DNA of 64,000 bases from contig DKPO01000044.1 in the NCBI GenBank assembly GCA_002471225.1, positions 73,407-137,406 of the forward strand, written 5' to 3'. Positions 17,547-27,510 of this stretch are shown one piece after another. The stretch comes from Porphyromonadaceae bacterium UBA7332. GTDB lineage: Bacteria > Bacteroidota > Bacteroidia > Bacteroidales > UBA7332. A program made the position numbers and the translations under genes. Each line of letters begins with the position of its first letter. Positions within the stretch are counted from its first letter, which is position 1. Below the pieces are notes generated by a model that was given only the letters and a program-made list of their open reading frames with translations, made no database searches and had not been told where the DNA came from.

Positions 17547-20438
17547 TTAGTAGATAGGCCAATCCGATGGAATAGGGAAATCCTTTAATCGGGGATAAGG
17601 ATACCCCTCCTTATTATCAATGATCCAATAGGCCGGATTTAAATTAAGGCTGGCAGCTTCTTTAGTTCTGAATCCAGTCCCACCCCCTGTAAGAGTAGGC
17701 TGATTGCTTCCTGGTGTTATAATAAGCGGTACATCCAGAAAGTAGCACTGGTCAATTGTTCCATAAGTATTATTAACTCCTGAAATCGGATATTTATTCG
17801 TTCCATTTGGAATTTTACCAATGAATAATACATTAGATAAAAGAGCATTATTTTGTCCTACAATTCCTCCCATGAAGTTATCCGCTAGGTTTGAATGCAC
17901 AATAGGTACTGAATCTGTTTGAGCATTAGGATTTATATCGATCACACAAATATTAGTGATACCACGACTAGACTGATGATTACACCCTACAATGGCCCCC
18001 GTATATTGATGATAGTTATACACAGCTTTATATCTTCTGGAATCTGCAATAACCATGCAATGGTTTATGTTTCCATTTACATAGTTATGCCCTGCAAGAA
18101 AACCTAGATAGGCTCCATAGGAGTATAAAATGCAATCCTCAATCAATACTTTTTCAATAGTTCCCTGATTTATACCTGTCAGACAACCCGTACTGCCTGC
18201 TGATACATTACTTATATTATAAAGGTGCAGATTCTTTAATAAGCCAGCATTTTGCTCAAATAGAGATAAATAAGGAGATGAAGGATTATAAAAAGTCATA
18301 TTTTTGATATGATTATTATTTCCGTCGTATACACCCTCGAATAACCCGATAATTAACGGAGAAGTAATATTATCTTTAAATCCGCCGATACTTGTTTTTG
18401 AAAAATCAATATTATGATCTTGCAGATAGTAGTTGGACAATGGATTAAATACATTGTTGATACTTCTGAAATGCAAGGGCGTTCGAATATTAAATGATCC
18501 TTTACTTTCTGTATTATATACAGTCGACGTTTGATAAACACCTTTTGCAAAATGAGGAAATACATATTGTGATGTTGCTTTGGTATTAATACTGACAGAT
18601 ACAGCATAATAATTACCTGTTTCTTTTTTGATCAGTTCATTCTGATTGATCGGATAGAAAGAGCCTGTCGCATAATCTTCCCAAATAGAACTGGAAATAA
18701 CCTGTGGACAGGTAAATGTACTATTTCCTATTTTTATTGAAGAGTTATTCAGCGGACTTATATTCACCACTCCATATCCGGTTTCGATAATATCCTTTTC
18801 ATTGTTCATATCCAAACTGGAGCAGCTGCCATCCTGATAACTGAACCCATACGTATTATCCTGATACTTTTCATAATAAATAACTTCTTGTGCCGGACGT
18901 TTTACGGCAATGAGTACATTTTTGCGTGTTTCGTCGGCAAAAGCAGTCGCATAGGCAAACACACGGTTACGATCCGGATAAATAGGACGATTATCCATGA
19001 TCAGATTTTTGCTGGATATTTTTAGTCTGTCAGATAGTGAAGTAAAGGTTTTGAAATAATAACCATCATATTCAGTATATCCGATCGTATATGTTCCAGA
19101 AACGTCTGGGCTATTGGCTTTTTGTACAATCTTAATCTCTTTGACCAAATCTCCGATTCGTATAGTCAATATCCCACCTGTACTTGCAGATGTCAAATCT
19201 AATTTAACAGGCAAGTTCTGCACGGCTCCGTTTTTTAGATTCAAGGTAGCAGTAGTTGATGTAGTTACAGTATACCCTTCAGAAGCGCGCAATGTTATTC
19301 CTGTTCCCGAAACAGAGAGAGTTGCATTTGTGACTGTCGCAGGGGCATTGTGCGATAAGTGAGTAACTGTCACACCTTTTGCTTCATCGGCAAACAAATA
19401 GAACTCAGAATTAGTCACACCCAAATAATACGATCCATTGGATGTAACGATATCTTTCGAGCGTCCATCGTCTATTGTAATATTATAATCAATATTTACA
19501 GGCTTATTCGCTTTTGCTTCCTGAAAAGTCTTATATCCAGGACCTTTTACGGAGTTAATAGTCACATTATATTTATATCCGCGATTGATAGAATAGTTAT
19601 TTGTCTGATCTGTGTTTTTATAGTTAATGCAGATTTTATAAAACCCATCATTTATCTTCACTATCAGATCAGTTGTATTCTTATCTGTTGTTCCTGCTTT
19701 TACTTCGCTATTTTCAAATAAATAGATTTTCTGAATGTTATTATTTGATACACTAAGTGTACTGCGCTGTTCTTCGCCTCCCAAATCAAGAGAGTTGATG
19801 TTTTCTCCAAGTTCGCTTTGTTTTGCGGCATTAATTAAAGTAACCTCCGCTAAGGTAAGCCCCGGAGTATTGCAGGTTATATCTATTCGCGCACAGGCAT
19901 ATTTCAATGATGCAGTATAACCATTGATATTTACAGGATCTAATACTTTAAACGATGTCGCTTGCGACAAAACGGGGATACCTTCTGTCGATGCTCCAGC
20001 TAAATCTGAAGTATTGAGTAAAAGTTCGTTGATGTCACTATATGTACTTCCAAGCTGAAACATGGTTAGTAGCCTGTCTGGGATATTTGCAAAGACCTGA
20101 ATGGAGCATGGATTGTTGTAGCGTTGTAATATCGCTTCCATCTTATTGTTCGTTGACCCGATTTTTCCTTCGACAGACTGGATAACTTTTCCCTCGCTGT
20201 CATAAACAAGAACACGTATATTTTTGACGATAGTCTCGTTAGTGGTTGCTTTCGATTCAATAACGGAGTAAACGGGAAGCTCCAGTGTTATCGGTACAAG
20301 GAGCTTCCCATCTTCCAACTCAATTATTTCACCAACTCTATCAAACTCATTATATTGTTCTGTCTGACATCCGTTTAATGCCAGCAGGCTGATCAGTAAG
20401 AAGATCAGTGTATATTTAATCTGATTAATTATGTACAT
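17547..20438 (-). CDS. Fimbrial tip/adhesin candidate lipoprotein with GLUG repeats
   Basis: 963 residues. The lipobox ends at Cys24 (LLALNGC). The N-terminal half has the fimbrillin or fimbrial-accessory pattern (IRVLVYDSEGKVIQSVEG, SLKYACARIDIT, YKYNVTINSVKGPG). A beta-sandwich stretch follows near residues 340-450. The C-terminal third contains GLUG-type repeats: GVYDGNNNHIKNM, GLLKNLHLYNISNV, GCLTGINQGTIEKVLIEDC, GFLAGHNYVNGNI and GGIVGQNNALLSNV. GLUG repeats form adhesive beta-helices. As last gene of the operon, with stalk-like N-terminus and adhesive C-terminus, it is the likely tip adhesin. No clear Thr-Arg processing site is visible, unlike the fimbrillins upstream. Confidence 0.8.
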   Translation of the reverse strand: MYIINQIKYTLIFLLISLLALNGCQTEQYNEFDRVGEIIELEDGKLLVPITLELPVYSVIESKATTNETIVKNIRVLVYDSEGKVIQSVEGKIGSTNNKMEAILQRYNNPCSIQVFANIPDRLLTMFQLGSTYSDINELLLNTSDLAGASTEGIPVLSQATSFKVLDPVNINGYTASLKYACARIDITCNTPGLTLAEVTLINAAKQSELGENINSLDLGGEEQRSTLSVSNNNIQKIYLFENSEVKAGTTDKNTTDLIVKINDGFYKICINYKNTDQTNNYSINRGYKYNVTINSVKGPGYKTFQEAKANKPVNIDYNITIDDGRSKDIVTSNGSYYLGVTNSEFYLFADEAKGVTVTHLSHNAPATVTNATLSVSGTGITLRASEGYTVTTSTTATLNLKNGAVQNLPVKLDLTSASTGGILTIRIGDLVKEIKIVQKANSPDVSGTYTIGYTEYDGYYFKTFTSLSDRLKISSKNLIMDNRPIYPDRNRVFAYATAFADETRKNVLIAVKRPAQEVIYYEKYQDNTYGFSYQDGSCSSLDMNNEKDIIETGYGVVNISPLNNSSIKIGNSTFTCPQVISSSIWEDYATGSFYPINQNELIKKETGNYYAVSVSINTKATSQYVFPHFAKGVYQTSTVYNTESKGSFNIRTPLHFRSINNVFNPLSNYYLQDHNIDFSKTSIGGFKDNITSPLIIGLFEGVYDGNNNHIKNMTFYNPSSPYLSLFEQNAGLLKNLHLYNISNVSAGSTGCLTGINQGTIEKVLIEDCILYSYGAYLGFLAGHNYVNGNINHCMVIADSRRYKAVYNYHQYTGAIVGCNHQSSRGITNICVIDINPNAQTDSVPIVHSNLADNFMGGIVGQNNALLSNVLFIGKIPNGTNKYPISGVNNTYGTIDQCYFLDVPLIITPGSNQPTLTGGGTGFRTKEAASLNLNPAYWIIDNKEGYPYPRLKDFPIPSDWPIY

Positions 20439-20450
20439 AGTTATCTGTTG

Positions 20451-21737
20451 TTAGATTACTGTCACGTTTATTTTTCGCGTTATTTTATCAGCTCTGACTT
20501 CCAGTATATATTTTCCGGCAGGAGTCGTTTTGAGTATTGTGATTTTCTTAGAAGCAGGATCATGTGTGAAATTAATACCCTGGCCTGCCTTAACGGAGAT
20601 ATTCGTTCCGTCTGTAGCATAATAGATAATCCTTTCGCTTCCGCGGCTTATATTCACTTCAGATTCAGAAAGGCTCAGATAAGTAGCCTTTATATTTCCG
20701 TCAATTGTTTTTTCGACCCAATCCGTAATAGTTCCTGTCACAATTACCTTTTCGTCTTTTATCAATATGGAATACCGATAGGCTTTTCCCATTTCCCATT
20801 GTGTGATCCCGGATATTTTAGAAAGATCAACTTCCAATATTTTATTAATAGGAGATCCACCCTGTTTTATAATAGAATAATTAACGATCAGTTTATTATC
20901 CGTTTCGTCCTGAAACGGTTGAGGCATCATGAAAAAGGCACTGTCGGAATGATGCAATAAGTTAAATTTGGAATCAGTGACAGCGATTTTCTTGAGTCCA
21001 TCGTTAGCTACTGAAAGTATATATGTTTTCGGCATATCTGGTGATGAAGCCCAGCTAGCTCGGATCATATCCGGGTAACTGCCCGTTAATTCAGGAGTTA
21101 ATTTCCCATTATATCTATTGACTGTTAAATTGATACTGTTTATCTGTACTTCGTCTGTCATGCCGATCTCCTTTTGAGCGGCGAAACTTATTTTCGATAA
21201 CGCATGACTGAATCCAAAATTTACAGGACGACTCCCGATATACATCTGTTTTCCGTTTAGTAGTGTCTTATGGCTATAAAGTATGTCTTGCTGAGATTTA
21301 TGGTCTGTGGGTACACTATAAAATAATTGAGGTAAACCCTCTTTGGGTAGGTCCGATACCCCATCCCACCTATAAGGCGCAAAGGCAAAGAATGTGTGAT
21401 AGCCATCACCCGCCCATTGCGTCGGTGCATTTGGCTGATACGTATTATCGACTACCCATTTATCAGAAACATTGGCACGGAAAACACGTACATTGTGCAT
21501 CCATTCGGTTTTTGAAGTCGCAGGGTTATACTCCTGTTTATCCGTATAAGCACAAAATACAGACATAGATGTTAATGGGTTACTACCTGTTTCGCCGGAT
21601 ATGACTATCCCGCGTGTATCAGATACATTTTCTACACCAAATTGAATACTATCTGTCGGAACAGTTAGTTCTTCCGCTTCCTGTGAACAAGCCACAAGCA
21701 ATGAAATTCCTATACAAGTGATGAGTTTTCGTATCAT
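20451..21737 (-). CDS. Fimbrillin family (Mfa-like) lipoprotein
   Basis: 428 residues. The lipobox ends at Cys17 (SLLVAC), with a Thr-Arg at 41-42 (SDTRGI) where type V pilins are cut after export. IQFGVENVSDTRG, the MSVFCAY / YHTFFAFAPY blocks and GFSHALSKISF belong to the fimbrillin N- and C-domains. The end (SEVNISRGSERIIYYATDG, LEVRADKITRKINVTV) is an additional BACON-like beta domain not found in the major subunit. That suggests an accessory or minor pilin. It is separated from the upstream fimbrillin by a hairpin and from the downstream tip candidate by 12 bp. Confidence 0.82.
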   Translation of the reverse strand: MIRKLITCIGISLLVACSQEAEELTVPTDSIQFGVENVSDTRGIVISGETGSNPLTSMSVFCAYTDKQEYNPATSKTEWMHNVRVFRANVSDKWVVDNTYQPNAPTQWAGDGYHTFFAFAPYRWDGVSDLPKEGLPQLFYSVPTDHKSQQDILYSHKTLLNGKQMYIGSRPVNFGFSHALSKISFAAQKEIGMTDEVQINSINLTVNRYNGKLTPELTGSYPDMIRASWASSPDMPKTYILSVANDGLKKIAVTDSKFNLLHHSDSAFFMMPQPFQDETDNKLIVNYSIIKQGGSPINKILEVDLSKISGITQWEMGKAYRYSILIKDEKVIVTGTITDWVEKTIDGNIKATYLSLSESEVNISRGSERIIYYATDGTNISVKAGQGINFTHDPASKKITILKTTPAGKYILEVRADKITRKINVTVI

Positions 21738-21778
21738 AGCTTTATTTTCGTATTTTCAAATCTTTCAATTTTAAGAGA

Positions 21779-21830
21779 GTTATGGGGAGGCTAATCCCCA
21801 TAACCCGATGTTTATCCGATCATGTTTCGG
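21779..21830 (-). terminator. Intra-operon hairpins after the major fimbrillin
   Basis: GTTATGGGGA (21779-21788) pairs with TCCCCATAAC (21795-21804), and a second smaller stem ATCCGA/TCGGAT lies at 21813-21830. They lie downstream of the major fimbrillin on the minus strand. They could partly terminate transcription or stabilise the upstream mRNA 3' end, which would lower expression of the accessory genes. Confidence 0.6.
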
Positions 21831-21862
21831 ATTTTATACAACTCTAACTATTGATTTATCAC

Positions 21863-23134
21863 TTACTGTGTGATTGTTCCTTCTAAATCATTACCCCATT
21901 CAGTTACATCAACATTGAAGTGGATATCACCGTCATTCACAGGATCGCCCGGTTCTTTATCTTTAATCGTAAGATCTGTACGATTCCCTTTTTCATCATA
22001 ATAGTTATCATCAATGATGATACCGCCTGTCGCATCAGCCGTACCTAGTTTTAAGCTATACATATAGCCTTTCCCTTGGTCCCAGGTTAAAGAAGCGCCT
22101 AAAGGGAACCCAACTTTAATGAAAAGAGGTTTGTCTGTAAGGTCTCTCTGTTGCTCAGGCGTTAATGTTGAAAAATCAGGATGTTTAGCAGCATTTTGAT
22201 ATCCAACAGCATTCTCATCACCATTTGCTTCAATACGATAGACACTTTCAATATATGCTTTTGTAGGTTCAATTTTACCATTTGCAGTAGCAGCAGGATC
22301 AGTTTTGGTTCCAGCCCATGTTGCAGTTGCTGTTTGTGGACGCAGCATTAGATGACGATTGGTTACACTTTTTCCATAGACCGGGTTTTTAGTAGTTTCG
22401 TCAGCTGTAGTAGGAGTAAAGGTTGGTAGTGCAGTAGTAGTACTTGGTACGACTTCGGTAGGGAAGTATTTGTATTTATCTAAAGTCCCGTCAGTTAATG
22501 ATGATGACCAAGCATGGTTTCCTGTTAGCTCAGATACATAGTTATAAGTTCCTGTATTACCCACATTTTGCATATGTAACTGTTGTACAACGACCTTTGC
22601 GCCAGTACCTGCAATTACACTGAAGTTTACTTTCGATGTGATATGCTTAAACATTAGATTCAGCTTACCTGAAGCCGGTTTTGTAGTTACATTGATATAA
22701 TTAGCTGCCAAATAGTCGGTTTGCGTTGCAGGATCAGACTTAATAGTGATATTGGCAGTTACAGTACCTACAATATTTGTAGAAGGAGTGAAACCATCCG
22801 CTGTATGAGGATAAAAAGCATAAAAATTCATCGGATATTTGGTTTTATCCTTTGGCCATTTATGCGGTCCATTTTGCCAATCCCAGTTTGCTCCATATTT
22901 ATAAATGTCACCATTTATAAACCAAGAAGCATTACCATTTTCTGTAGCGAAAACTTTAAACCCCTGTTGAACTTCAGGTAAGCCATTACTACTGGCGCGA
23001 GTTGTATTCGCACTGAAATTGATGTTGTCTTGAGAATGAATGTCGTTATTTTCCTCAAAAACATCGTTGTTAGAACAACTTGCAAAAATGAGTCCGCACG
23101 TAGCCAGACAAACTGCTAAATTTTTCATTTGCAT
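21863..23134 (-). CDS. Fimbrillin family lipoprotein, probable major pilin of fimbrial locus A
   Basis: 423 residues. The lipobox ends at Cys20 (LIFASC), with a Thr-Arg processing site at 45-46 (SANTTRASS). The N-domain reads GFKVFATENGN and YPMNFYAFYPHTADGF, and KLNLMFKHITSKVNFSVIAGTG marks the second domain. The C-terminus VDVTEWGNDLEGTI resembles the donor-strand region of type V pilins. These subunits are lipoproteins that polymerise at the surface after Arg-specific cleavage exposes a groove. ATG codons at 23134 and 23128 are both possible starts. The position before a hairpin suggests it is the most abundant product of this locus. Confidence 0.85.
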   Translation of the reverse strand: MQMKNLAVCLATCGLIFASCSNNDVFEENNDIHSQDNINFSANTTRASSNGLPEVQQGFKVFATENGNASWFINGDIYKYGANWDWQNGPHKWPKDKTKYPMNFYAFYPHTADGFTPSTNIVGTVTANITIKSDPATQTDYLAANYINVTTKPASGKLNLMFKHITSKVNFSVIAGTGAKVVVQQLHMQNVGNTGTYNYVSELTGNHAWSSSLTDGTLDKYKYFPTEVVPSTTTALPTFTPTTADETTKNPVYGKSVTNRHLMLRPQTATATWAGTKTDPAATANGKIEPTKAYIESVYRIEANGDENAVGYQNAAKHPDFSTLTPEQQRDLTDKPLFIKVGFPLGASLTWDQGKGYMYSLKLGTADATGGIIIDDNYYDEKGNRTDLTIKDKEPGDPVNDGDIHFNVDVTEWGNDLEGTITQ

Positions 23135-23159
23135 GAATTTTTAAATAGGTTAGTAAAAA

Positions 23160-24197
23160 TTATTTTATTATTATATCTTCATCGTCACCCCAATCTCCGA
23201 CATCGATTCCTCCTTCCACAACAGGGAGAGAGAGCGCAAATGGAATTTCGATATAGTCTTTTTGGAGTCTATCCGAAATTGGTTGGGTGAAATAGTCATA
23301 GACATAGTTGTTTACGTTCATTTCCAGCAAATTCGGATCTTCCGGCACAAACCGGCATCCATCTGTCAGGATAATATCGACCCCCAATGTATAATTGAAT
23401 GATTGAGGTAGTATACCGAAAGTCCGGAAATTCCACTCTGTCGTACCGTCTGTCTGACTTCCGTTTATCGGTTTGCGCCCGTTGAAGATAAACAGATGCG
23501 TTGCAGGCGTATAGTAGGTTTGGCGCGAGCTCAGTCTGACTTTGTTGGCAAACCCTCTTTCAGCACCTCGCATCAGCTGGACCGATTTTAGATTTTTGAC
23601 CGTAGCAATCACTTTACAATCATGTGTCACGCGTTGCATGTCCACGTACAGTGTATGCTGCTTTATCTTATTTTCGTTCAATCCGCGCGTATCATTTACG
23701 GTTTCGAAGGTTATCGGATAATCAGTCAGAGACCACGAAGCCAGCTTAGGAATATTGATCATGAATCTTTCATTCGGAGCCGGTTTGTAGTATTCAAATC
23801 GTTCGGGGTTGTCAGCGAGAATTTCGGCAGAAATCTGTTCGAAACTATTGATATCCGAAAAACGGATAAACTCGCTCCAATACGACTCCAGAACCGACTC
23901 ATTCATGACCAGCAGTTTATATTCTCCGATAGGAACTTCGAGATAACCTTCATGGACATTTCCTTCGAGATATAATTCAAAAGGCTGACCTCCATCTTTA
24001 GGGAAAAACCGGAATGAGACTTTATGAACCAAATCTTCTTCATTGCTTTTAGTCGGATCTATCCCTGAATGCTTCCACTCCACAACTACGGGTATCAGCG
24101 CACTTTTATGCTTACAAGCATCAAAAAGTACTTGTCGTTCGCAGCTTGTACAAAGTATATATATCAGGAGCCAGATCGTAATCCAACCATTTTTCAT
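23160..24197 (-). CDS. DUF5119 fimbrial anchor-type lipoprotein
   Basis: 345 residues. A lipoprotein signal peptide ends near Cys16 or Cys19 (ILCTSC). LIPVVVEWKHSG, VSFRFFPKDGGQPFELYLEGN and VPIGEYKLLVMNE fit the DUF5119 family, found next to fimbrillins in Bacteroidales. The C-terminus is VVEGGIDVGDWGDDEDIIIK, with the W-x-D pattern seen in the other pilus proteins here. Placed before the major fimbrillin, it is the counterpart of Mfa2/FimB anchors that fix the pilus to the outer membrane and limit its length. Its ATG overlaps the stop of the upstream DUF3575 gene by four bases. The role is inferred from family and position. Confidence 0.8.
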   Translation of the reverse strand: MKNGWITIWLLIYILCTSCERQVLFDACKHKSALIPVVVEWKHSGIDPTKSNEEDLVHKVSFRFFPKDGGQPFELYLEGNVHEGYLEVPIGEYKLLVMNESVLESYWSEFIRFSDINSFEQISAEILADNPERFEYYKPAPNERFMINIPKLASWSLTDYPITFETVNDTRGLNENKIKQHTLYVDMQRVTHDCKVIATVKNLKSVQLMRGAERGFANKVRLSSRQTYYTPATHLFIFNGRKPINGSQTDGTTEWNFRTFGILPQSFNYTLGVDIILTDGCRFVPEDPNLLEMNVNNYVYDYFTQPISDRLQKDYIEIPFALSLPVVEGGIDVGDWGDDEDIIIK

Positions 24198-25447
24198 CTG
24201 CGACCTCCTTTCTTATCTTTTTCATTGATCATCCAAACGAGCGAAACCTTGGCACGTGTTGGTCCGATCCAGGTGTAGCGACCTCTTTTTTCACGAATCG
24301 GGTACCAAACGGCATCTTCGCAGAAGTGTGCCCGGTAAGTTCTGTAGTCGGTACTTAATATACCTGCACCGATGGCATATTCCAGTGATAAATGTTCGGC
24401 GATCCGATGCGAATAGCCTCCGCTTATCCCGGCAGCAATGAAAAATTCGCCTTGTACACCTTTTCCCTTCCACTCAATATCATATAATCCGCCGCCACCA
24501 TAAATCCCGGCAAACCAACCATTCAGCAGTCTTTTCTTTTCGCGATTGCCAAACCAGTAGCGGGCTTCTATATTACCGTTCAGGATCTGGAGTCTGGTAC
24601 GTTTACTGTCCTCTTTATAATTATCGATGGTCCACCAGGGAAACACCCATTCGGCAGCCAGTGAAAATCTTTTATGCAGCGGAACCTCTATTTCGAAATT
24701 GAGAGCGGTAGCTAAATCAAACAGCAAGTTTGTCTTTAAGGCAAAAGGAGGCAGATAATCTCCGATATAGATTTGAGGTTTTCCAAATCGGAACATCAGT
24801 CCGGCATTGACGTAAGGTAAACTGCTGAAATCGTGACCCGATTTGAAGTTCCGATTGACAGACATTCCCGATTGAGCATAAATTCCGATAAGAGGCAGTG
24901 GGTTATACATCAGACGAATACCCGCATGGAAACCCATCGAACGGGTATTGTTCTCCCGATATTCGAGTCCGGCTATTCCATAGGCTTCAAACCGGTGTAT
25001 GTCTGCATTCCGGTATCCGAAAGCAGTCAGATTGATTACGTAATTTAATTGACCGCCATAACTATTCTTTCTTTTCGCATACTCCGCTATAGCAGGCAAC
25101 GAGTTCTTTCCCGAAGCAAAGAGAAAGCTCGCCTCTAAGGCATGTACCGGAGTGAATTTAAAACCTAATCCGGCATGTACCGAAGGATTAAAAAAGATAT
25201 CCGAAGCTTCTTTACTTGCTTCCCAATTAGCCTCCACACCAGCGTCGGAAACGATGTAAAAGCGATCACGAAGCGGGTATCCTTTCGGAAATCGGGGCAG
25301 CGAATGATCCGGATTCTGATAGCGTAACTCAATGATGTTCTTTTTATTTTCGGGCAGTCCCGGCTTTTGGCCATATACGCCCATCGATGCAGCGGTTGAG
25401 ATCAACCCTGCAAAAATTAGTTTAGTATATGTCCAATTTGTTTTCAT
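24194..25447 (-). CDS. DUF3575 outer-membrane beta-barrel protein
   Basis: 417 residues with a signal peptide (to about Gly25). The first half is a beta-barrel-like region with alternating strands (YIVSDAGVEANWE, LEASFLFASGKN). The second half has the DUF3575 signature FALKTNLLFDLATALNFEIEVPLHKRFSLAAEWVFPWW and LNGNIEARYWFG. Aromatic strand ends and the final strand AKVSLVWMINE suggest an outer-membrane barrel. DUF3575 proteins are commonly encoded with fimbrial genes in Bacteroidales, with a presumed role in pilus assembly or anchoring. It overlaps the DUF5119 gene by four bases and follows the OmpA/TPR gene with an 11-bp gap. Confidence 0.85.
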   Translation of the reverse strand: MKTNWTYTKLIFAGLISTAASMGVYGQKPGLPENKKNIIELRYQNPDHSLPRFPKGYPLRDRFYIVSDAGVEANWEASKEASDIFFNPSVHAGLGFKFTPVHALEASFLFASGKNSLPAIAEYAKRKNSYGGQLNYVINLTAFGYRNADIHRFEAYGIAGLEYRENNTRSMGFHAGIRLMYNPLPLIGIYAQSGMSVNRNFKSGHDFSSLPYVNAGLMFRFGKPQIYIGDYLPPFALKTNLLFDLATALNFEIEVPLHKRFSLAAEWVFPWWTIDNYKEDSKRTRLQILNGNIEARYWFGNREKKRLLNGWFAGIYGGGGLYDIEWKGKGVQGEFFIAAGISGGYSHRIAEHLSLEYAIGAGILSTDYRTYRAHFCEDAVWYPIREKRGRYTWIGPTRAKVSLVWMINEKDKKGGRR

Positions 25448-25458
25448 TCTTTTTTTAT

Positions 25459-27507
25459 TTAATAATCTACTAATTCAAGAATATCCATAATATCACTATC
25501 CAGTTTAGCCGTTTCTTTCAGATCGGGCTTTAGCAGCAGAGCCCTTCGTAAAGACTCCATCGCTATAGTCAGGTTATCTGTCCGGTTCGCACAGACAGCC
25601 CGGATATACCACATGTGCGCGTTATCGCTATTTTCGGGCAAATCGAGTAAAGCGGTTATTTTTTGTTCGGCATCCTTATTCCGATCCATACACAAAAGGA
25701 TCAGCACCTCGTTCAGTCCGCCTTTGGACACAATAAGCGGATATGCCTCATTGTATCTACCGTTCAGAGCCGCAATAATTGCTTTCAGATAAGCAATTTC
25801 TTCTATTTCAGGCAAGCTGGAACAGAGCGAATCAGCCAACTGATATTCGTGCGTACCCAGTGCCATGATCGCTTGATTGTATTTAATTTCCCAAGGCGCA
25901 TCCGAGTCGATCGAAGCTCGTAAAACCGAAGTGTCAAAAGAATCTCTTTCGATCAGATGAATGGCATATTTGTTAGCCAGCAACAAAAAATCGGGATAGA
26001 CATCTAAAGCTTGTTTGTCTACTTCATTCTGAAGCTCCTCTTTCTCCGCTGTATCCGACAGACGCCAATACTCATAGCGCGTCAGCTTACTCCCGCTATT
26101 TTGGTAGCGTTCCCAGATTTCCGGATCTTTCAGGTTCCGGAACACTGAATAATCAATGATATATTCCGTACGTCGCATACGTGGCAACAGTGAGGTGGCG
26201 ATATAAGACTGATAGACAGGTAGTCTTCTGATCGAATGATGACAGTTCGCATAATCATTTTTATACCGGTTCACGATCGATTGGATTTCCTCGCCTACAG
26301 ACGCAGAATCCTCCAGAGCCATTTCAGCAACCCGTTGCCAGGATTCTACCTCAGAGTCGGCAAACAGCTTTATAAACTTTTTATTGCTTGCCGGTATAAT
26401 CTCTTCGATATATCCGAGTACAGCATCCGTTCTTTTTCTGGCAAGCTGCTTATTTCTTTCGTAACTACCATCGGGCGAAGTATAGCCGATGGCCGAAATC
26501 GAGCGAATGGTTGCTTCTTCGTTTTGAAGGATTTGCCGGATTGTCTGAGCTATTTTAGTTAGTTCGACCTGGTTGATCGAATCCTTTCTGTCAATCGTAG
26601 CCTGGCCAATCGGGAATCGGATGTTTGAGATTCCTTTTTCGGACATCAGATTCATTTCCGGTTTCGGATAGTAAGCCGAGTCCTTTATTTCGTAAGGAGC
26701 AAAACCATAGGAAATAAACCGTAATGCATTCTTTGTTCCCCGAGCTATGACCACTGTATCCAGATAATCTTTCGGATGCTCCGTTAATCCGTTTACAGCC
26801 AAATAACATTCAGCCTTAAAGTCATGATTAATCTTTTGAGGCGATACATAGATCGAATCATAATAGGCATAGATATATTCATTTGTTTTTAAATCGTTCG
26901 TGACCGTATATCGGTTGAGCGAGTCATTGCTAAGATCAAAAGCATTCAATCTCAGATTATTGATAGAGAAATGTGCACCGTCAATCACGACCGGTCTGAA
27001 GTACGAGTAGCTCTTTAGATTCGCATTGTAAAGCGAAGGCTGAATAATAAATCGTTTATCCGTTTTGAATATTCTTGCCGGCACTCTGAACTTGGTTTTT
27101 AAATGAAAATAATTTCCTTTGACTTCCAGATCTGTGGGTTCGGCACTGATTTTCTTGTTTTGTTCCTTACCTATAATGACCACTTCCTGTATCTCGATTT
27201 CTCTCTCACTCATTTGAATATTAATAATCTGTCGGTTATCAATTTTCACTGTCACGTCATTATACCCGGGGATATTAAATAAAAGATCAGCGTCGGGGCT
27301 GGCCTGAATCGAGAAGTTTCCATCGCGGTCAGTTAATCCCAGTAAGTTGCCATTGCTTGCAATATTTACATTTCTGAGTGGTTTTTGCGAAGCCAACTCG
27401 GTTACTATCCCACGGATCTTAATCTTGTACTCGGCGAACACATCCGTGAATGAAGTAAACAGCAAACAGCTAAGTAGTATTTTATATAGAGGTTTAGAAG
27501 CTTTCAT
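25459..27507 (-). CDS. OmpA-like protein with carboxypeptidase-regulatory N-terminus and C-terminal TPR-like region
   Basis: 682 residues. Signal peptide (to about Ala25), then a CarboxypepD_reg-like domain (IRGIVTELASQKPLRNVNI...LTDRDGNFSI, residues ~32-105) with the VVIIGKEQ junction familiar from TonB-type plugs. The middle domain has no family I recognise. An OmpA-like domain lies at about residues 305-380 (IRFPIGQATIDRKDSI, SAIGYTSPDGSYERNKQLARKRTDAVLGYI). The C-terminal ~130 residues look like helical TPR pairs (LADSLCSSLPEIEEIAYLKAII, AMESLRRALLLKP). It probably tethers the fimbrial export apparatus to peptidoglycan. Gaps of 3 bp upstream and 11 bp downstream place it firmly in the operon. 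Confidence 0.82.
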   Translation of the reverse strand: MKASKPLYKILLSCLLFTSFTDVFAEYKIKIRGIVTELASQKPLRNVNIASNGNLLGLTDRDGNFSIQASPDADLLFNIPGYNDVTVKIDNRQIINIQMSEREIEIQEVVIIGKEQNKKISAEPTDLEVKGNYFHLKTKFRVPARIFKTDKRFIIQPSLYNANLKSYSYFRPVVIDGAHFSINNLRLNAFDLSNDSLNRYTVTNDLKTNEYIYAYYDSIYVSPQKINHDFKAECYLAVNGLTEHPKDYLDTVVIARGTKNALRFISYGFAPYEIKDSAYYPKPEMNLMSEKGISNIRFPIGQATIDRKDSINQVELTKIAQTIRQILQNEEATIRSISAIGYTSPDGSYERNKQLARKRTDAVLGYIEEIIPASNKKFIKLFADSEVESWQRVAEMALEDSASVGEEIQSIVNRYKNDYANCHHSIRRLPVYQSYIATSLLPRMRRTEYIIDYSVFRNLKDPEIWERYQNSGSKLTRYEYWRLSDTAEKEELQNEVDKQALDVYPDFLLLANKYAIHLIERDSFDTSVLRASIDSDAPWEIKYNQAIMALGTHEYQLADSLCSSLPEIEEIAYLKAIIAALNGRYNEAYPLIVSKGGLNEVLILLCMDRNKDAEQKITALLDLPENSDNAHMWYIRAVCANRTDNLTIAMESLRRALLLKPDLKETAKLDSDIMDILELVDY

Positions 27508-27510
27508 TGT

